Assembly (NCBI RefSeq): GCF_910592395.1
Contig: NC_088308.1
Location: 186,001-250,000 of the forward strand
DNA length: 64,000 nt
Origin: Lineus longissimus
Taxonomy: Eukaryota; Nemertea; Pilidiophora; Heteronemertea; Lineidae
Direction of reading: 5' to 3'
Position 1 is the stretch's first letter. Every line of letters begins with the position of its first letter. This document shows positions 24,212 through 35,800 of the stretch, one piece after another. The notes beneath the pieces are model-generated. The model was not told where the DNA came from and searched no databases. It saw only the letters and a program-made list of their open reading frames with translations. Position numbers and translations under genes: made by a program.

Positions 24212-27200
24212 TCAAATCCACTTCTGATACGGACCAGAAATGATACACTGCGGTTTCTTCCACTTGGTCACCACAGTATCATTGGTCATCGTCGTCCCGT
24301 GCTTCACGTTGGTATCCCACATGTAGCGGTAGACTGGTGGAACAAACGGTTCAATTTCTTGCTCCTCACTGTCCTCCACCTTATCATTGGTACGTTTCTG
24401 GCCTTTCTCACCCTTGTTATCCGGCGTGACTTCTCCCTGACCTATCAACTCCTGTCTCCGTTCCTCAGCCTCCTTACGGCGACCCTCCATCTTGGCCTCC
24501 ATCTTAGCCTCCCATTCAGCCCAGCCATGCTGCCGATTGTTTAAGTTTTTATGTTGGTAGAAAACAATACTAATCCTTGTCGGACTGTAGCGATTAGGGT
24601 TCTTCAATGCAGTGGTTGCATGGAGTTCCCGCTTTGCCACTTCGAATAGGACAGCTCCATGTGACAAGGCAATCGCCACACCACCTGACTGTTTATCATG
24701 GAACACTTCTTCATTGTCCGAGATATATTCACGATCTGGCGGCGGTTTTGGTGGTTCTGCGAGAGGAACATCGCGCTGACAACCATCAGGCTCCTGCATT
24801 GGTAAGAAGTCACTCTGCAGGGTATTGCGGCTGCCAGGTTTTGAATTCACAGATGATTTATTACTCATGGGTTGTTGGTACAAAGTTTGTTCCATTGGCA
24901 TACTACCATGTTGCCCCTGAGAATAGTTGATATTGCTTTGTTTGGCCTGATACTGGCCTGGATGGTTGAAATGTTCCTTATTGAGTGGCAGGCCCTGACC
25001 ATCATGTTGCATAAGATGTGGTTGCGGTGTGTCTGCCCGCATTGCCACAGCCTCCGAGAGAAGATGAAGATTAAACTCAGGATCCTGTTTGGGCGCATCA
25101 CCCTTCCCATCCTGACTCGAACACTGCGCAAACTTCTCCTGCCTGTTCAGTTTGGAATGTGGACTGAGGGGAGGACAGGACGTGTTGGGTGGATATGGCA
25201 TATCAACATCAAACGGATTCCTAACAAATACTGTATCATTCCGCCGCACTTGGTGATGAAGAAGTGTTTCCTCCTCTGATGGATCGTTTCTTGCCTGAAG
25301 GTCGCGCACATTAGCATAATCCTTCTCCTGGTGGTGAGCTTGCTCCAGGACCGGTGTTCTCTCGTAAGAAACCTTGTTTGGAGCTTGCCGGGGAGACGGA
25401 TAATCGTCAAATGGATTAAAAAGTGTGACCGAGTCGTGTCGCATTGGACGCTCAGCACTGAGATCGAGTGGTTTATCAGCTCCACCTTCCTGCCAAGGGC
25501 GCCCATGAGGTGTGAGAGGAGTGTTAGGGTGACTAGCTGTTCTCGAGTGTTGATCATGAGGTCTGGACCGGTCCATTGCCTCCGCAGAGAGGTTCATAGG
25601 CCAATCTGCACCTTGGTTTCGGGGCATTGATGGATGCACCTCACCAATGTTTGGTTGTGGAATTCCAGGTGGGCCTTGCCAAGCTGGTTTAGGCGTATGT
25701 GCCGGTGATGGAGTAGAGTAGCTCTGGAGGCCTGGTATCACGTCAAAAGCTGGGCTATGCTGAGATCGTGGTGCGTGGGAAGGCGACTTTGCATGAGCCA
25801 TAGGTATGGGTGACTCCATTCGTCGTTGTGGCTGACTTAGTGGCTCAGGGCCTTGAGTGAATGGACTGGTCGGACCCTGCCCGTTATGTTTGGGAGTACT
25901 GGGACTGCTTGGGATGAGAGGTGACAGTAATGATGCTGGTAATTTAGGCATGGCAAATGGTAACATTTTCTCGATGTTTGTGTCCCGTTTCTGACCAAGT
26001 GGGCTGGCTACTCGATGCGGCACAGGGATTTTCGGTTGAATGGATCCCGGAAATGAAGACCCGCTTGTCGTATGAGCCATCTGAGCAAAAAAGTCAATGT
26101 TTTCAGCATTTGGCATTTTATCATGAAACTGGTTCATGAGGTCATGCTGGGGACCTGAATCTGATCCTATAGACTGCGTAACTGGACTATGCATTCTGCC
26201 TTGTGGGTCAGCAGAAATCCGAGGACCAACACTTGAAGTTAATGGGGAAAACTTTTGAAACTGATCCATCTGGAAACTGTTGGCAGTAAATCTAGAATCA
26301 GGCGATTGTTCTCGAGATCTTGGTCTCTCCATAACTGGTGTTATCCCGGAGTGTGGAGGAGTTCTAGGTGATGGCGAATTAGGGTGCGCGATGGGGCTCC
26401 TTGCTTGGAAAGCAGCGCCATCTTGAGTAAGAACAGCTACAGGTTTCCTTAGATCACCAACGTTGTCTCTGCGCAGCCTTTCAACATCTCGGGGATACGG
26501 TAGACTCGCACCATCAGGTTGGCACGGATAATCCTGTGAGTTTTTCTGAAGATGTTTCTGCATATTGTTTTGTCTGTTCTCTCCTCCAACAAGGCCCGAG
26601 GGATCCTCACATTGATTCTGGTGAGGATGCGGCACATTCGGACGAGACATGAACGAATTCGGCGAATGATCGTCCTTAAACTGAGAACCAGAGTTTCCAC
26701 GTTGCTCATTTGGATAACTGGGTAATGTTTGACTCTGCTGAGCTGACAAACCAGTTGCGGATAACATTTCATTACGGAAATTCTCAATGTTTTTCAATGG
26801 GTCACTTGTGAACATAGAAGCCAACGCGTCGATACTGAACGCGGGATCAAGTTTACTTTTTCCGCTGACAAATTTCGACATTTGCTCCAATTTCAAATGC
26901 ATGTGATCGGCAGTTTGTGGTTGTATTGCACTTGAATTTAGTTTTGGTTGATTTTTATCTGAATGGAAACTGGAACTGGGCGCAGAGGTTGACTTATTAT
27001 GATTCGCCTGCATAGCACCAGACTGGAAATGAAGTCCCTGCATAGCATCACTGTCTGACTGGAGCATGTCATTCTCACTGGATTCAACAAACTCTTTCAC
27101 TTGAGCGTGGACACTGCTTAATATATCATCCAAATGATCCACACTGCTCATTCTCTGGCTTGATGCCGTATTCTTTTTCATCACTGGTGGTCCACTGGGA

Positions 27201-29815
27201 CAACTCATAATCGGTCTTGGCATTCCCATACTGCTGAAGTAAGGTGCAGGTGGACCAGATAACACACGCTGACCGGATATGTTTGGACCGGATGTATTTG
27301 GACCAGACATGTGAAGAGGACCAGACTTATCAGGAGGCCCGGCAGAGTTTGAAAGTTCTGAATTGCCATGTTGACCAGGCCTGTTGAGAGGCTCAGACAT
27401 GCTCATTGGCATGTGCACATCTGGCCGACCAGCCATACCTGAACTTGGGTAAGTCCGACCTGAAGTTAGATCCATGTCAATCGGAGGGTGAGGATATTCT
27501 TTCACAAGTGGCGATGGCACAGGACTAACATTCTTGGGAGAAGCAGACATAGGTCTCTCTATCAATGATTTCTTAACCGATTTGTGTACTCCATCCAGAA
27601 TTTCTTGGAGATGGTCCAAATTTTGAAACATATCCGCTGAACTGGACTGAGTGGTCGATGGAATCATTGCGGACGGTTGACCAGACATTATTGCGGTGTT
27701 ATGTAATGATGGATTTTGCGACAGATTCTCCCGAGACGTGGCCTGGGGTTTGTTATGCATAGACTGATGATGAGGTAGAAACTGTCCATTTGAGTTTGAG
27801 ACTGGTGAGTGCACCGACTGAACACAAGACTCAAAGTTTCCCATCACTGCACTTCTACGCTGTCCATTTGCAACATCTATTCCTTGGTTGGTATACCCCT
27901 GTTGCAGAGAACCGCCAGTTGATGTATTGCCTTCTTGACGAGGTTCACCTGGCAATGAGGGACCGGGTCGAAGTGGGTCAGACAGCTTGTCATTCAGTGG
28001 TGAACTCCGCGAATTATCCTGTTTTGCGGTAAGAAGCTCTTTTTGTGATCCTGAATCTTCTGTAGATCTTTGTAACTCAGATCGGCACTCGGTAGGTAAC
28101 GATAGAGGTCTAACAGTTGGTGCCGTCTTGAAAGCAGTTTCGGCTATTCTTTCAGTGTTTTGTGTGGAACATTCATGCCTGAAACAATCCTCCACAGAAT
28201 TTGATTGTAAGTTTTCAAGAGAGCTTGCGGTGTTTTGCACAGACTGTTCAGGACCAGAAGTATTCATCCGAATGTTTGTTTGTAAATCGGAGGTATTTTC
28301 ACGACTGAAACTGTCCTTTGGAAATTGTGGCAGTTGATGTGTTGCTAAATTGGCAGTAAATTCTGTTGACCTGTTAAGTTGAAAACTCTCCTTTGAGATC
28401 TTTGGCAGCAAGTGTTCACCAGTTCGTATTGGTCCCTGTGATGGAGGCGGTGTATTGATACTCTCAGATAGCCGGAGTGAGGAACATGCCTCCACAGCAT
28501 AAGGAGACTCTGAACAGTTAGGCGGAGGCATTGTAGGTTTCAGCCCCTCGGGCACGAAAACATGCTGTGAATCTGATGACTCTGGAGGTGATTTCATCTG
28601 TAATCCCGGAGATGAATGAATGGCCTGTCCAGTTATAGATCCTGGATTCTGGGACACACCGTTTTGAAACACATGACTTGCTTGCTCCGTGCTGGATGAA
28701 TCAAGAGCCTGAGGCTTGGATGGGGTATTTTGACCTGAATTGGTGATATGAGACGATGGAGGAATACCGCGTGGAGATCCGGGGGAAGGTGACAACGATT
28801 CCTTGACATACTTATGGACGTCATCAAGGATTGATTGCAGATTATCTGTGAATTGTTCCTTCTCTCCACCAGTTCGTGATGCAAAGTCCGGTGTATTAAG
28901 ATTGAGAATGCTTCCTAGACTGGGGTCTGTTCTCACAGTAGCACCAATGATCGGAGAATTGGGACCTTGTGAAAGCGACTCCCGAACAGACTCGTGGACG
29001 TTATCGAGGACTTCTTGTAAACTACTCAAGGAGCCAGATCGTTCAACTGGTTCTGGCTTGGGTTTCACATCCGATGTAACCGTCAGTTTTGAATCCATTC
29101 CACTTTGAGTGTGACCAGGCTTAACATCAGGGGCAGAAGTCTTCTTCTTCCTCGGACCTTTTGGACCTGGTTTCTTCTTCTGTTTCTGCTGGAACTGGTC
29201 CATCCTTCCCGGTGGGTATCCCTGCTCTGGATACGCACCCATTCCCATCCATGGATGCATCGCCATGAACGGAGGGGGGAAGGGGAATGCTGGGTGTGGC
29301 ATGTACCCTGAAGGGAGAGGATACGGGTACATCATACCATTGGGAGACTGCACAGGCATAAGAGGCATCCCCGGCATCCCTTGACCCGGCCAGAATGGTA
29401 ATGCTGGCTCACTCATGGGTGTAACAGCTCGTTCCTCATCCCATTCAAGCTTCTCCTTCTTTTGTTTCTTCTCCTTCACTGTTTTACTATCAAAGTACAT
29501 ATTATTCTGATCGCTCACACTCTTATTTACATCAGTCGTACTCTTGGGCTTGCGACCTCTGGGCGTTTTTGGTGACGAATCATCCTTCTTCGCAGAACCA
29601 GTCTTGTTTTTCTTTTTCGGTTTCTTGGGTGTTCCTCGTACTCTGGTAATCGTGTAATAATTCGTGAGGACTTCCAGTGATCCATTTCTTATCTTTTCGT
29701 TCTGGCCTTCGTAACTGCCGGATTCATCCGTCGGGTCAAGGACATACAATGGAAGCACATGGAGCTGCTCATCTTTTGGCTTCTCAAAGCCACGATGTTT
29801 GGTCAAAGTGACAAC
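24212..29815 (-). CDS. TET: TET last exon: catalytic halves split by a giant insert
   Basis: 1,868 codons. The first ~58 residues complete catalytic half 1 ([20 protein letters not shown]). The last ~175 residues form half 2. The distal iron His codon is at 24620-24622 and the 2OG Arg codon at 24575-24577. Between them lies an insert of about 1,630 residues rich in Ser, Pro, Gln, Asn and His, with Lys-rich nuclear-localisation-like blocks ([23 protein letters not shown]), a Pro/Met/Tyr-rich block (29210-29400), four copies of an amphipathic motif, a PLDLS motif and two NPFD motifs. Vertebrate TET inserts are a few hundred residues. The stop is TGA at 24212-24214. Confidence 0.95.
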   Translation of the reverse strand, partial: VVTLTKHRGFEKPKDEQLHVLPLYVLDPTDESGSYEGQNEKIRNGSLEVLTNYYTITRVRGTPKKPKKKNKTGSAKKDDSSPKTPRGRKPKSTTDVNKSVSDQNNMYFDSKTVKEKKQKKEKLEWDEERAVTPMSEPALPFWPGQGMPGMPLMPVQSPNGMMYPYPLPSGYMPHPAFPFPPPFMAMHPWMGMGAYPEQGYPPGRMDQFQQKQKKKPGPKGPRKKKTSAPDVKPGHTQSGMDSKLTVTSDVKPKPEPVERSGSLSSLQEVLDNVHESVRESLSQGPNSPIIGATVRTDPSLGSILNLNTPDFASRTGGEKEQFTDNLQSILDDVHKYVKESLSPSPGSPRGIPPSSHITNSGQNTPSKPQALDSSSTEQASHVFQNGVSQNPGSITGQAIHSSPGLQMKSPPESSDSQHVFVPEGLKPTMPPPNCSESPYAVEACSSLRLSESINTPPPSQGPIRTGEHLLPKISKESFQLNRSTEFTANLATHQLPQFPKDSFSRENTSDLQTNIRMNTSGPEQSVQNTASSLENLQSNSVEDCFRHECSTQNTERIAETAFKTAPTVRPLSLPTECRSELQRSTEDSGSQKELLTAKQDNSRSSPLNDKLSDPLRPGPSLPGEPRQEGNTSTGGSLQQGYTNQGIDVANGQRRSAVMGNFESCVQSVHSPVSNSNGQFLPHHQSMHNKPQATSRENLSQNPSLHNTAIMSGQPSAMIPSTTQSSSADMFQNLDHLQEILDGVHKSVKKSLIERPMSASPKNVSPVPSPLVKEYPHPPIDMDLTSGRTYPSSGMAGRPDVHMPMSMSEPLNRPGQHGNSELSNSAGPPDKSGPLHMSGPNTSGPNISGQRVLSGPPAPYFSSMGMPRPIMSCPSGPPVMKKNTASSQRMSSVDHLDDILSSVHAQVKEFVESSENDMLQSDSDAMQGLHFQSGAMQANHNKSTSAPSSSFHSDKNQPKLNSSAIQPQTADHMHLKLEQMSKFVSGKSKLDPAFSIDALASMFTSDPLKNIENFRNEMLSATGLSAQQSQTLPSYPNEQRGNSGSQFKDDHSPNSFMSRPNVPHPHQNQCEDPSGLVGGENRQNNMQKHLQKNSQDYPCQPDGASLPYPRDVERLRRDNVGDLRKPVAVLTQDGAAFQARSPIAHPNSPSPRTPPHSGITPVMERPRSREQSPDSRFTANSFQMDQFQKFSPLTSSVGPRISADPQGRMHSPVTQSIGSDSGPQHDLMNQFHDKMPNAENIDFFAQMAHTTSGSSFPGSIQPKIPVPHRVASPLGQKRDTNIEKMLPFAMPKLPASLLSPLIPSSPSTPKHNGQGPTSPFTQGPEPLSQPQRRMESPIPMAHAKSPSHAPRSQHSPAFDVIPGLQSYSTPSPAHTPKPAWQGPPGIPQPNIGEVHPSMPRNQGADWPMNLSAEAMDRSRPHDQHSRTASHPNTPLTPHGRPWQEGGADKPLDLSAERPMRHDSVTLFNPFDDYPSPRQAPNKVSYERTPVLEQAHHQEKDYANVRDLQARNDPSEEETLLHHQVRRNDTVFVRNPFDVDMPYPPNTSCPPLSPHSKLNRQEKFAQCSSQDGKGDAPKQDPEFNLHLLSEAVAMRADTPQPHLMQHDGQGLPLNKEHFNHPGQYQAKQSNINYSQGQHGSMPMEQTLYQQPMSNKSSVNSKPGSRNTLQSDFLPMQEPDGCQRDVPLAEPPKPPPDREYISDNEEVFHDKQSGGVAIALSHGAVLFEVAKRELHATTALKNPNRYSPTRISIVFYQHKNLNNRQHGWAEWEAKMEAKMEGRRKEAEERRQELIGQGEVTPDNKGEKGQKRTNDKVEDSEEQEIEPFVPPVYRYMWDTNVKHGTTMTNDTVVTKWKKPQCIISGPYQKWI

Positions 29816-32800
29816 CTGAAAATACATCGTGTGAGAAATGTTTGTTCAAAGATTTCAGATGTGCTGGAGACACTATTGAACAATAAACAGGAGTGATATC
29901 ACTGGGTCTCAGAAATTGACCAAAACCTGAATAGATTTATAGATATTGACAGGCACAAGAAGCCATTTTCAAAAGTTCATTACCTGTACCTAAACGACCC
30001 TTTGTAAAATGTCAGAAAGTGTTGATGTGGGTCACCCTCAGTATTGTATACAGTGATGCACATGAATGATGTCCGACAGACTCCAGGACCGTATGTGGCG
30101 GAGATCTAGTTGGGCGGGAGAACATTGCTCAACTTCAAGCACAGATTGTAAACGTATTGTAAAGCTGACCAAGCCGCAGGTATGTAGTATTCTGAACAGT
30201 GTTTGACTCCTTAGCCTCATGATGATGCTTACCACTGTGCATCCGTTCTGCATGTTGTGGAGATCCTTGTGTGCGTGGGCACAGAAGTCAACACACGACG
30301 TCACACCAGAGAATGGCCGCCCAGGCTTCAATCCTAATCGACATTCATTCGACTCGTCCTCATAAAAGCACTAAAAAGAGAGAAGAACCCTGGATTGAAT
30401 CAAGGACATCGGGTTCAATGATCAGGTAGGTAAGCTACTCTGTCACTGTATGTTTGCGGGTTGATGATGAGGCTTACAGAGTGCTCATGTGCACTGAGGC
30501 TCTGAATCCCTGGTGATGGAGGCGTGATTGGGATGTAATTTCACATGTGCACCATTCCTCTAATTGGAAGACTATCTGTAATTCTCAGCGACACCATCTT
30601 GAGTGCAACATACTGGTCCAAAATGAGGCCAAGACGAAGTTCAGAGGACCTGCACAAAATCACACGATCTTAAATGCATCAATATTAGTTTCATCAATAG
30701 ATGTTTTGATTTGTTAGTGATAGCAACTGACTGAATTTGGCAAGTTCTAGGAATTCTAGAAGTCAACCGTGCCACATGATTGTGTGCAACCTACCTCATT
30801 ACTGTAAGATTGTGTGCAACCTACCTGATTACTGTAAGATTGTGTGCAACCTACCTGATTACTGTAAGATTGTGGGGCGAACGTCCTATAAACAGGAGCC
30901 ATATCCGTGGCCAAGTTCTGGAACCGACGTTCAATTTCCTCTTCTTCACTTTCATCTTTCAGCTTGAACTTCTTGGCGCATCGACTCCGTGAGAATTTAC
31001 ATCCGTTGAAGAACATACTCCAGGAGCAGCCGAACGAGAAACTAGCACCAGCGAGGGATGGGTCAAACCCTTGGCATGCACACGTTTTCCTGAATATAAA
31101 ATGACACATACTTGATTGGAATATTAAGGATCAACTAGATCAGATTGCATCTCTTTTCAAACTGACACGGTGCCACCTTGTGACACTAGCTAAGGTCCTG
31201 GGCCCAGGTTCCTGGGTGGAAAGGCAAGAACTCTCAAAGTTAATAACTTCCAACTCTCCACTGACAGTCTGGACAAATATCTTTTCTACTTCTGGTTTCT
31301 GACAAATCACCTCTCAAACTGAACATCAAGTGTCAGAACTTACTGTTCGTTAGCACCACATCGCCTCTCAGTCTCCTGACCATAATTGGGTAGCACCCGT
31401 ATGAGATGGTTATAGAGGTCGTCTGCCACATTCCTCACCACACCTTCCCAAGCAACGATAACAATAATGATGACGGTCGCGTCACAGAAATGTCCTGCTC
31501 GTTGGCGCACAACCACTAACACTTTCTCTTCTGGACCGGATCGTCGGATAATCTACAAGAATGAATGTTTTCAATGAGTAAAGAACAGTGAAAAAAGTTT
31601 CTTTTGATGAGTCGGAAGAGAGTAGAAAGGATGCTTGAATGACTTACCCACTTGGCTACAGGACAGCCTTGAGTTGTCCTCCCTTCTTTCCCAGAGTAGA
31701 GCACTTTCTCGATCCTGATTGCATTTCCCTTGAAACCAGTCCTGGAAATAGACATTCCAACATTCAATTCTAGACAGCAACAGCTCATAAACATTAGTCT
31801 GATAAATCTGTTGCTTTTAAAGAGCCTTAAACTTTTCTAATGAATAGCTGGAAAGCAAAGACTCTGCCGGGGCAATGAATGAGGATGATCTGATTAGGAG
31901 GCGATACCTGAACCACTCTACCACACTGGCCCTTGGGACCCGACAGGCCTCTGGGATTTCAGGCCGACCAAACTTGAAACCCCAAAAGGCCAGGGTTGTT
32001 GTGAAGGATTCCACCATCAACCTACCTTCTCTCCATTTCTTCTCTGATCTCAGGGATAGACCGGCCTGAACCAAGATGGGTATAGAATGGACCCTCGTCC
32101 TTTTCATTGAAATCTGCAAGACAGAGAAGAAGTTAAATCTTTGGAGTTACTTGTTGGTGAGCTTTTATGAAGCTGGCTCTTCTATTCTGGCAGCCATAAG
32201 TTCTGGTAGACAGACAACAAAGTATGACAGGGTGCAGCAGCGATCGTTTGTGGCACCCTCAACATGCAATCGACTGGTATCTCATTCAGAGAGTGATATT
32301 CCACATGTTTCAAGGAGAGAAATTAGAGTGAACTCTGGTCGCTCACTGAAAGAATGAACTATTCAAAAGCAGATTCAACGACAGCCTTGAAGTCATAGCC
32401 TCCTGAGCTGTTCCAGGGAAACATTCACTAAACAACTAAACACAACCTGAAAGCTGGAAAAGCAAATTAACATGCAAATAGGGCAACCGATGAAAACAGG
32501 GAGAGACCGGTCCATATTTCCACCATTGTCATAAGCCAAGCCAAGAAATCACTGGTTCTACTCACTACGATACTTAGATTTCTCCTTGTTGTTGAGATCA
32601 TCTAGAAAAAAATAAGGCTCAATGCAGCAAAATGCTTCAAAATCAACTACATGTAATTGTGCACTGTCAAGTGAATTAGGGTAACACTGAGCGAGTGACA
32701 CGCGATCAAGCCCTGAATCAAGTGTTTCTCATTATAAAGCATGTTGGGTTTGAATCCCAGCTGGGGTACTCCATATGGAACGGGACCAGAGATGGCACAC

Positions 32801-35800
32801 AGAAGCCTGTCATGCTTGTGGGATGCATTAACCTTACTGGCCGTTGAAAGCATATCCTCTAGCTTGCCATAGCACATCAGCAGGAAAGATGTTTTAAAGG
32901 ACAACTTACCTTCTTTGCGACAGTTGCAGTGTGGTGTCTCCTGCGTGTTTGTTTTTAACCGTCGTAACAGGTCAAGGTTCTTATCGAAGGCAACCTGAGC
33001 TTGTGGTGGTAGGTCCTCCTGTTTCACATTCATGCGTTCATTGTTGCCACCAGTGTTTATTTCCATACGATACGATCCGGAGGCATTGACATATCCCGAC
33101 TCGGACATTCGAGGCTGTGGAGGTAAAGGGGTGTTGGAACTGGGAGGATATGCTCCTGACATCCTGTAGGCATCAGCACCCCCATCCATAACGGGCATCG
33201 GTTGAGTATTTGACCTGGGATATGAGCCAGACATTTGTTGAGACTCTAAGACAGTAGGGTAGCCATAATGGGTCTGCTGAGTCGGGTATGACACAGGCGG
33301 AGGCGACTCATCAAAAGCATAAGGATCTTTGAGTTTATTTTCATTGAGCGGAGCGCTGTCTTTGAAATCAGGAGTTCGGTTCATTTCTGGCGGTGGTGGA
33401 ATCAACACCTGATTGGGCGGACATTCAATTTTCATCTGAGGCAAAGGGGCAACAGTCCCACTATCTTGTTTTTCCACCTTCACCTCCGGCAGCGGAGGAA
33501 TTAACACCCGATTGGGTGGACATTCAACTTTTGGCCGATACACAGGCTGCACTATTCCATTCTCCTGTTGTTCCACCTTCGGACTGGAGACATTACTCAC
33601 TAAAGGCTGACACAGCACATTGGCCAGTCCTTGGCTCTCTGTCCGTTGTCCAGAATGCAGTCCTTGGCTCTCTGTCCGTTGTCCAGAATGACCAGCAGAT
33701 TCTGAAGAATTGCACGAACCGTTGAAGTCGGCAAGTCTACTTAAATGACTAGATTGCTGTCCATCACCAACATCCACCGATGAAATAACCCGATCCAACT
33801 TGGCTATGGCACTTTCAGCGGGTGCCATAGGAATAGTATTAGACAAGGCCAGCAACTTGTCCAGTGAATCCTGACCACTACTGGTATTCATTCCACTCGT
33901 CGTAAAACTATCCAATGACTGACTATGTGGTGCGGCACTATCCGATGTGTGACTACGCGGTACAACACCATCTGATGACTGACTACGCGGTACAACACCA
34001 TCCGATGTGTGACTACGCGGTACAACACCATCTGATGACTGACTATGCGGTACACCACAATCTGATGACTGACTATGCAGTGCGACACTATCTGAAGATA
34101 TTTTGGGAATATGCGGTGAGTTCCTGGCATAGTGTATTCCACCTGTGGCACTTTTCCCTTTTGAATTCGATGGCGAAGCTTTGCCAACAAACTCCATGAA
34201 CTGCCGATTAAAATCAGGACCAGGCATAGAATGTTTTGACGGATTTTGTAAATTAGAACTCTCCTGAGATGTTTGACTCAGCTGATCGTAACTTCCCTGA
34301 ACGCCGAACGTAGGTTTCCCCTCCTTCGGAGATGGCGTAGAGTTTTTTGTTTTATGCGCCTGAACATCTGATGGTATTCGCGCATCCCTGGTTTGCAGCA
34401 AATGCTTTTGAATCCGTGCGTGGAAATCTTTTGAATACGCAGATAACATCAGTTGCTCAGGCGTCATGCAGTTTTTTAAGTGCTCGTAACTTATAACATT
34501 TGGTGGATCCTTGTGAACACTATGAGATGATGTCGTACTAGCACTAGAATTGGAATGAGAAATCAGTCCTTGTACAGTTGAACCTGTACTATGACTGATA
34601 TTCTCAGAGCTGCCATTTGAAGATGTTGTGCTAGGGTTCGAATCAAGATTTAGAGGCCAAGCCGGAGTTCTATCAGTGTTTGTTTCACTGATCTGTCCAG
34701 GGAGTTTTGACCCAGGAGATAGGTCAGTGAGTCCAGCACTTGATGGGCTCACAACTGCTGCTGGCTGCCACGCCAGACTTGAATGGACAGGTTCGTCACC
34801 AGAGGATGTCATTCCCTCACCACTGATACCGGCTGGTAAAGGGTACTGCCCGGGCATGAATGGGGCAGGTGGTGGCGGGCCTTCCTTAGGCTTCTTCAAC
34901 TTTTTCTTTTTCTTAGGTTTTGGATTTGGTGAAACCATCTCTTGCTTCGTATGCAGATGGGAGGTCTCAGGGGACGTGAACGTTTTTGGCCGCGAAGCTA
35001 TTGCTTTAGGATCACAAAGTTCCAGACTCTGACATGCGAATATTCGACGTAGAATATCGCGCTCTGTGTCGCGATCTAACTCCCTGAATTCCTCTTCTGT
35101 TTGAAGCTTCTTACCAGTGGCTGGATTCTGTACAGACACATTACTGTCGAGACTTGTAAATGAAGTCGTTGAAGCAGGACGACTGGATGTCACTGATGAT
35201 TCACTGTATGGTGGTAAAACCTGAACATCCCCTGACGATGAGGTGTGTGGTGGCAGCTGGGAGCATGGCAGAACAGACTTCGCTACGTAACTCTTAGCAG
35301 GAGGGGAGACCATACTTGAATAACCTGACGAATACGATGTTCTCTGCTGTTCTCTGGCTAAAGCATCTGCACTCTTTTCCTTCAATTCAGCATCCTTCTC
35401 GCTCATTTTATTGCCTTGGTTATGTTTTTCTGCTGAGTATTTCGACAGATCGGTCGGCACCATTGCCTGAGATGCGGAACTACTAACACCAAGAAGGCCT
35501 GCTGTATGCTGCATCTGAGTGTCATGCAGACGACTTCGATCACGCACTATTTCCCCCGGTTCCAAGGGCATTTGGTAAAGTCTTGCATCAGGGTGTAACG
35601 AAGGTGCAATATTTTGATAAACGTGTTCCATCTCACTTCCTCCCTGCTGGGGTGGAGACGCACTGCTCGTCTTGCTCGATTCGTCAACCCGATCAAGCAA
35701 AAAGTCTTTCACAGTTTTTGACTTTGGAGACGATTTCGGAATTTGTGAGTGTGACTTGGACCTTTTGTGTGTTTTCTTCAAAGAGTAATCGGGCTGGGCA

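Noticed and set aside
24299-29311. Many 60-136-codon open frames on both strands within the TET last exon
   Set aside because: They are shadows of the 1,868-codon TET frame, which alone carries conserved TET sequence.
33888-34199. Open frames on both strands across the Ser/Asp repeat of TET
   Set aside because: The - strand frame in the other phase and the + strand frame are shadows of the 30-bp coding repeat; only the TET frame extends through unique sequence on both sides.
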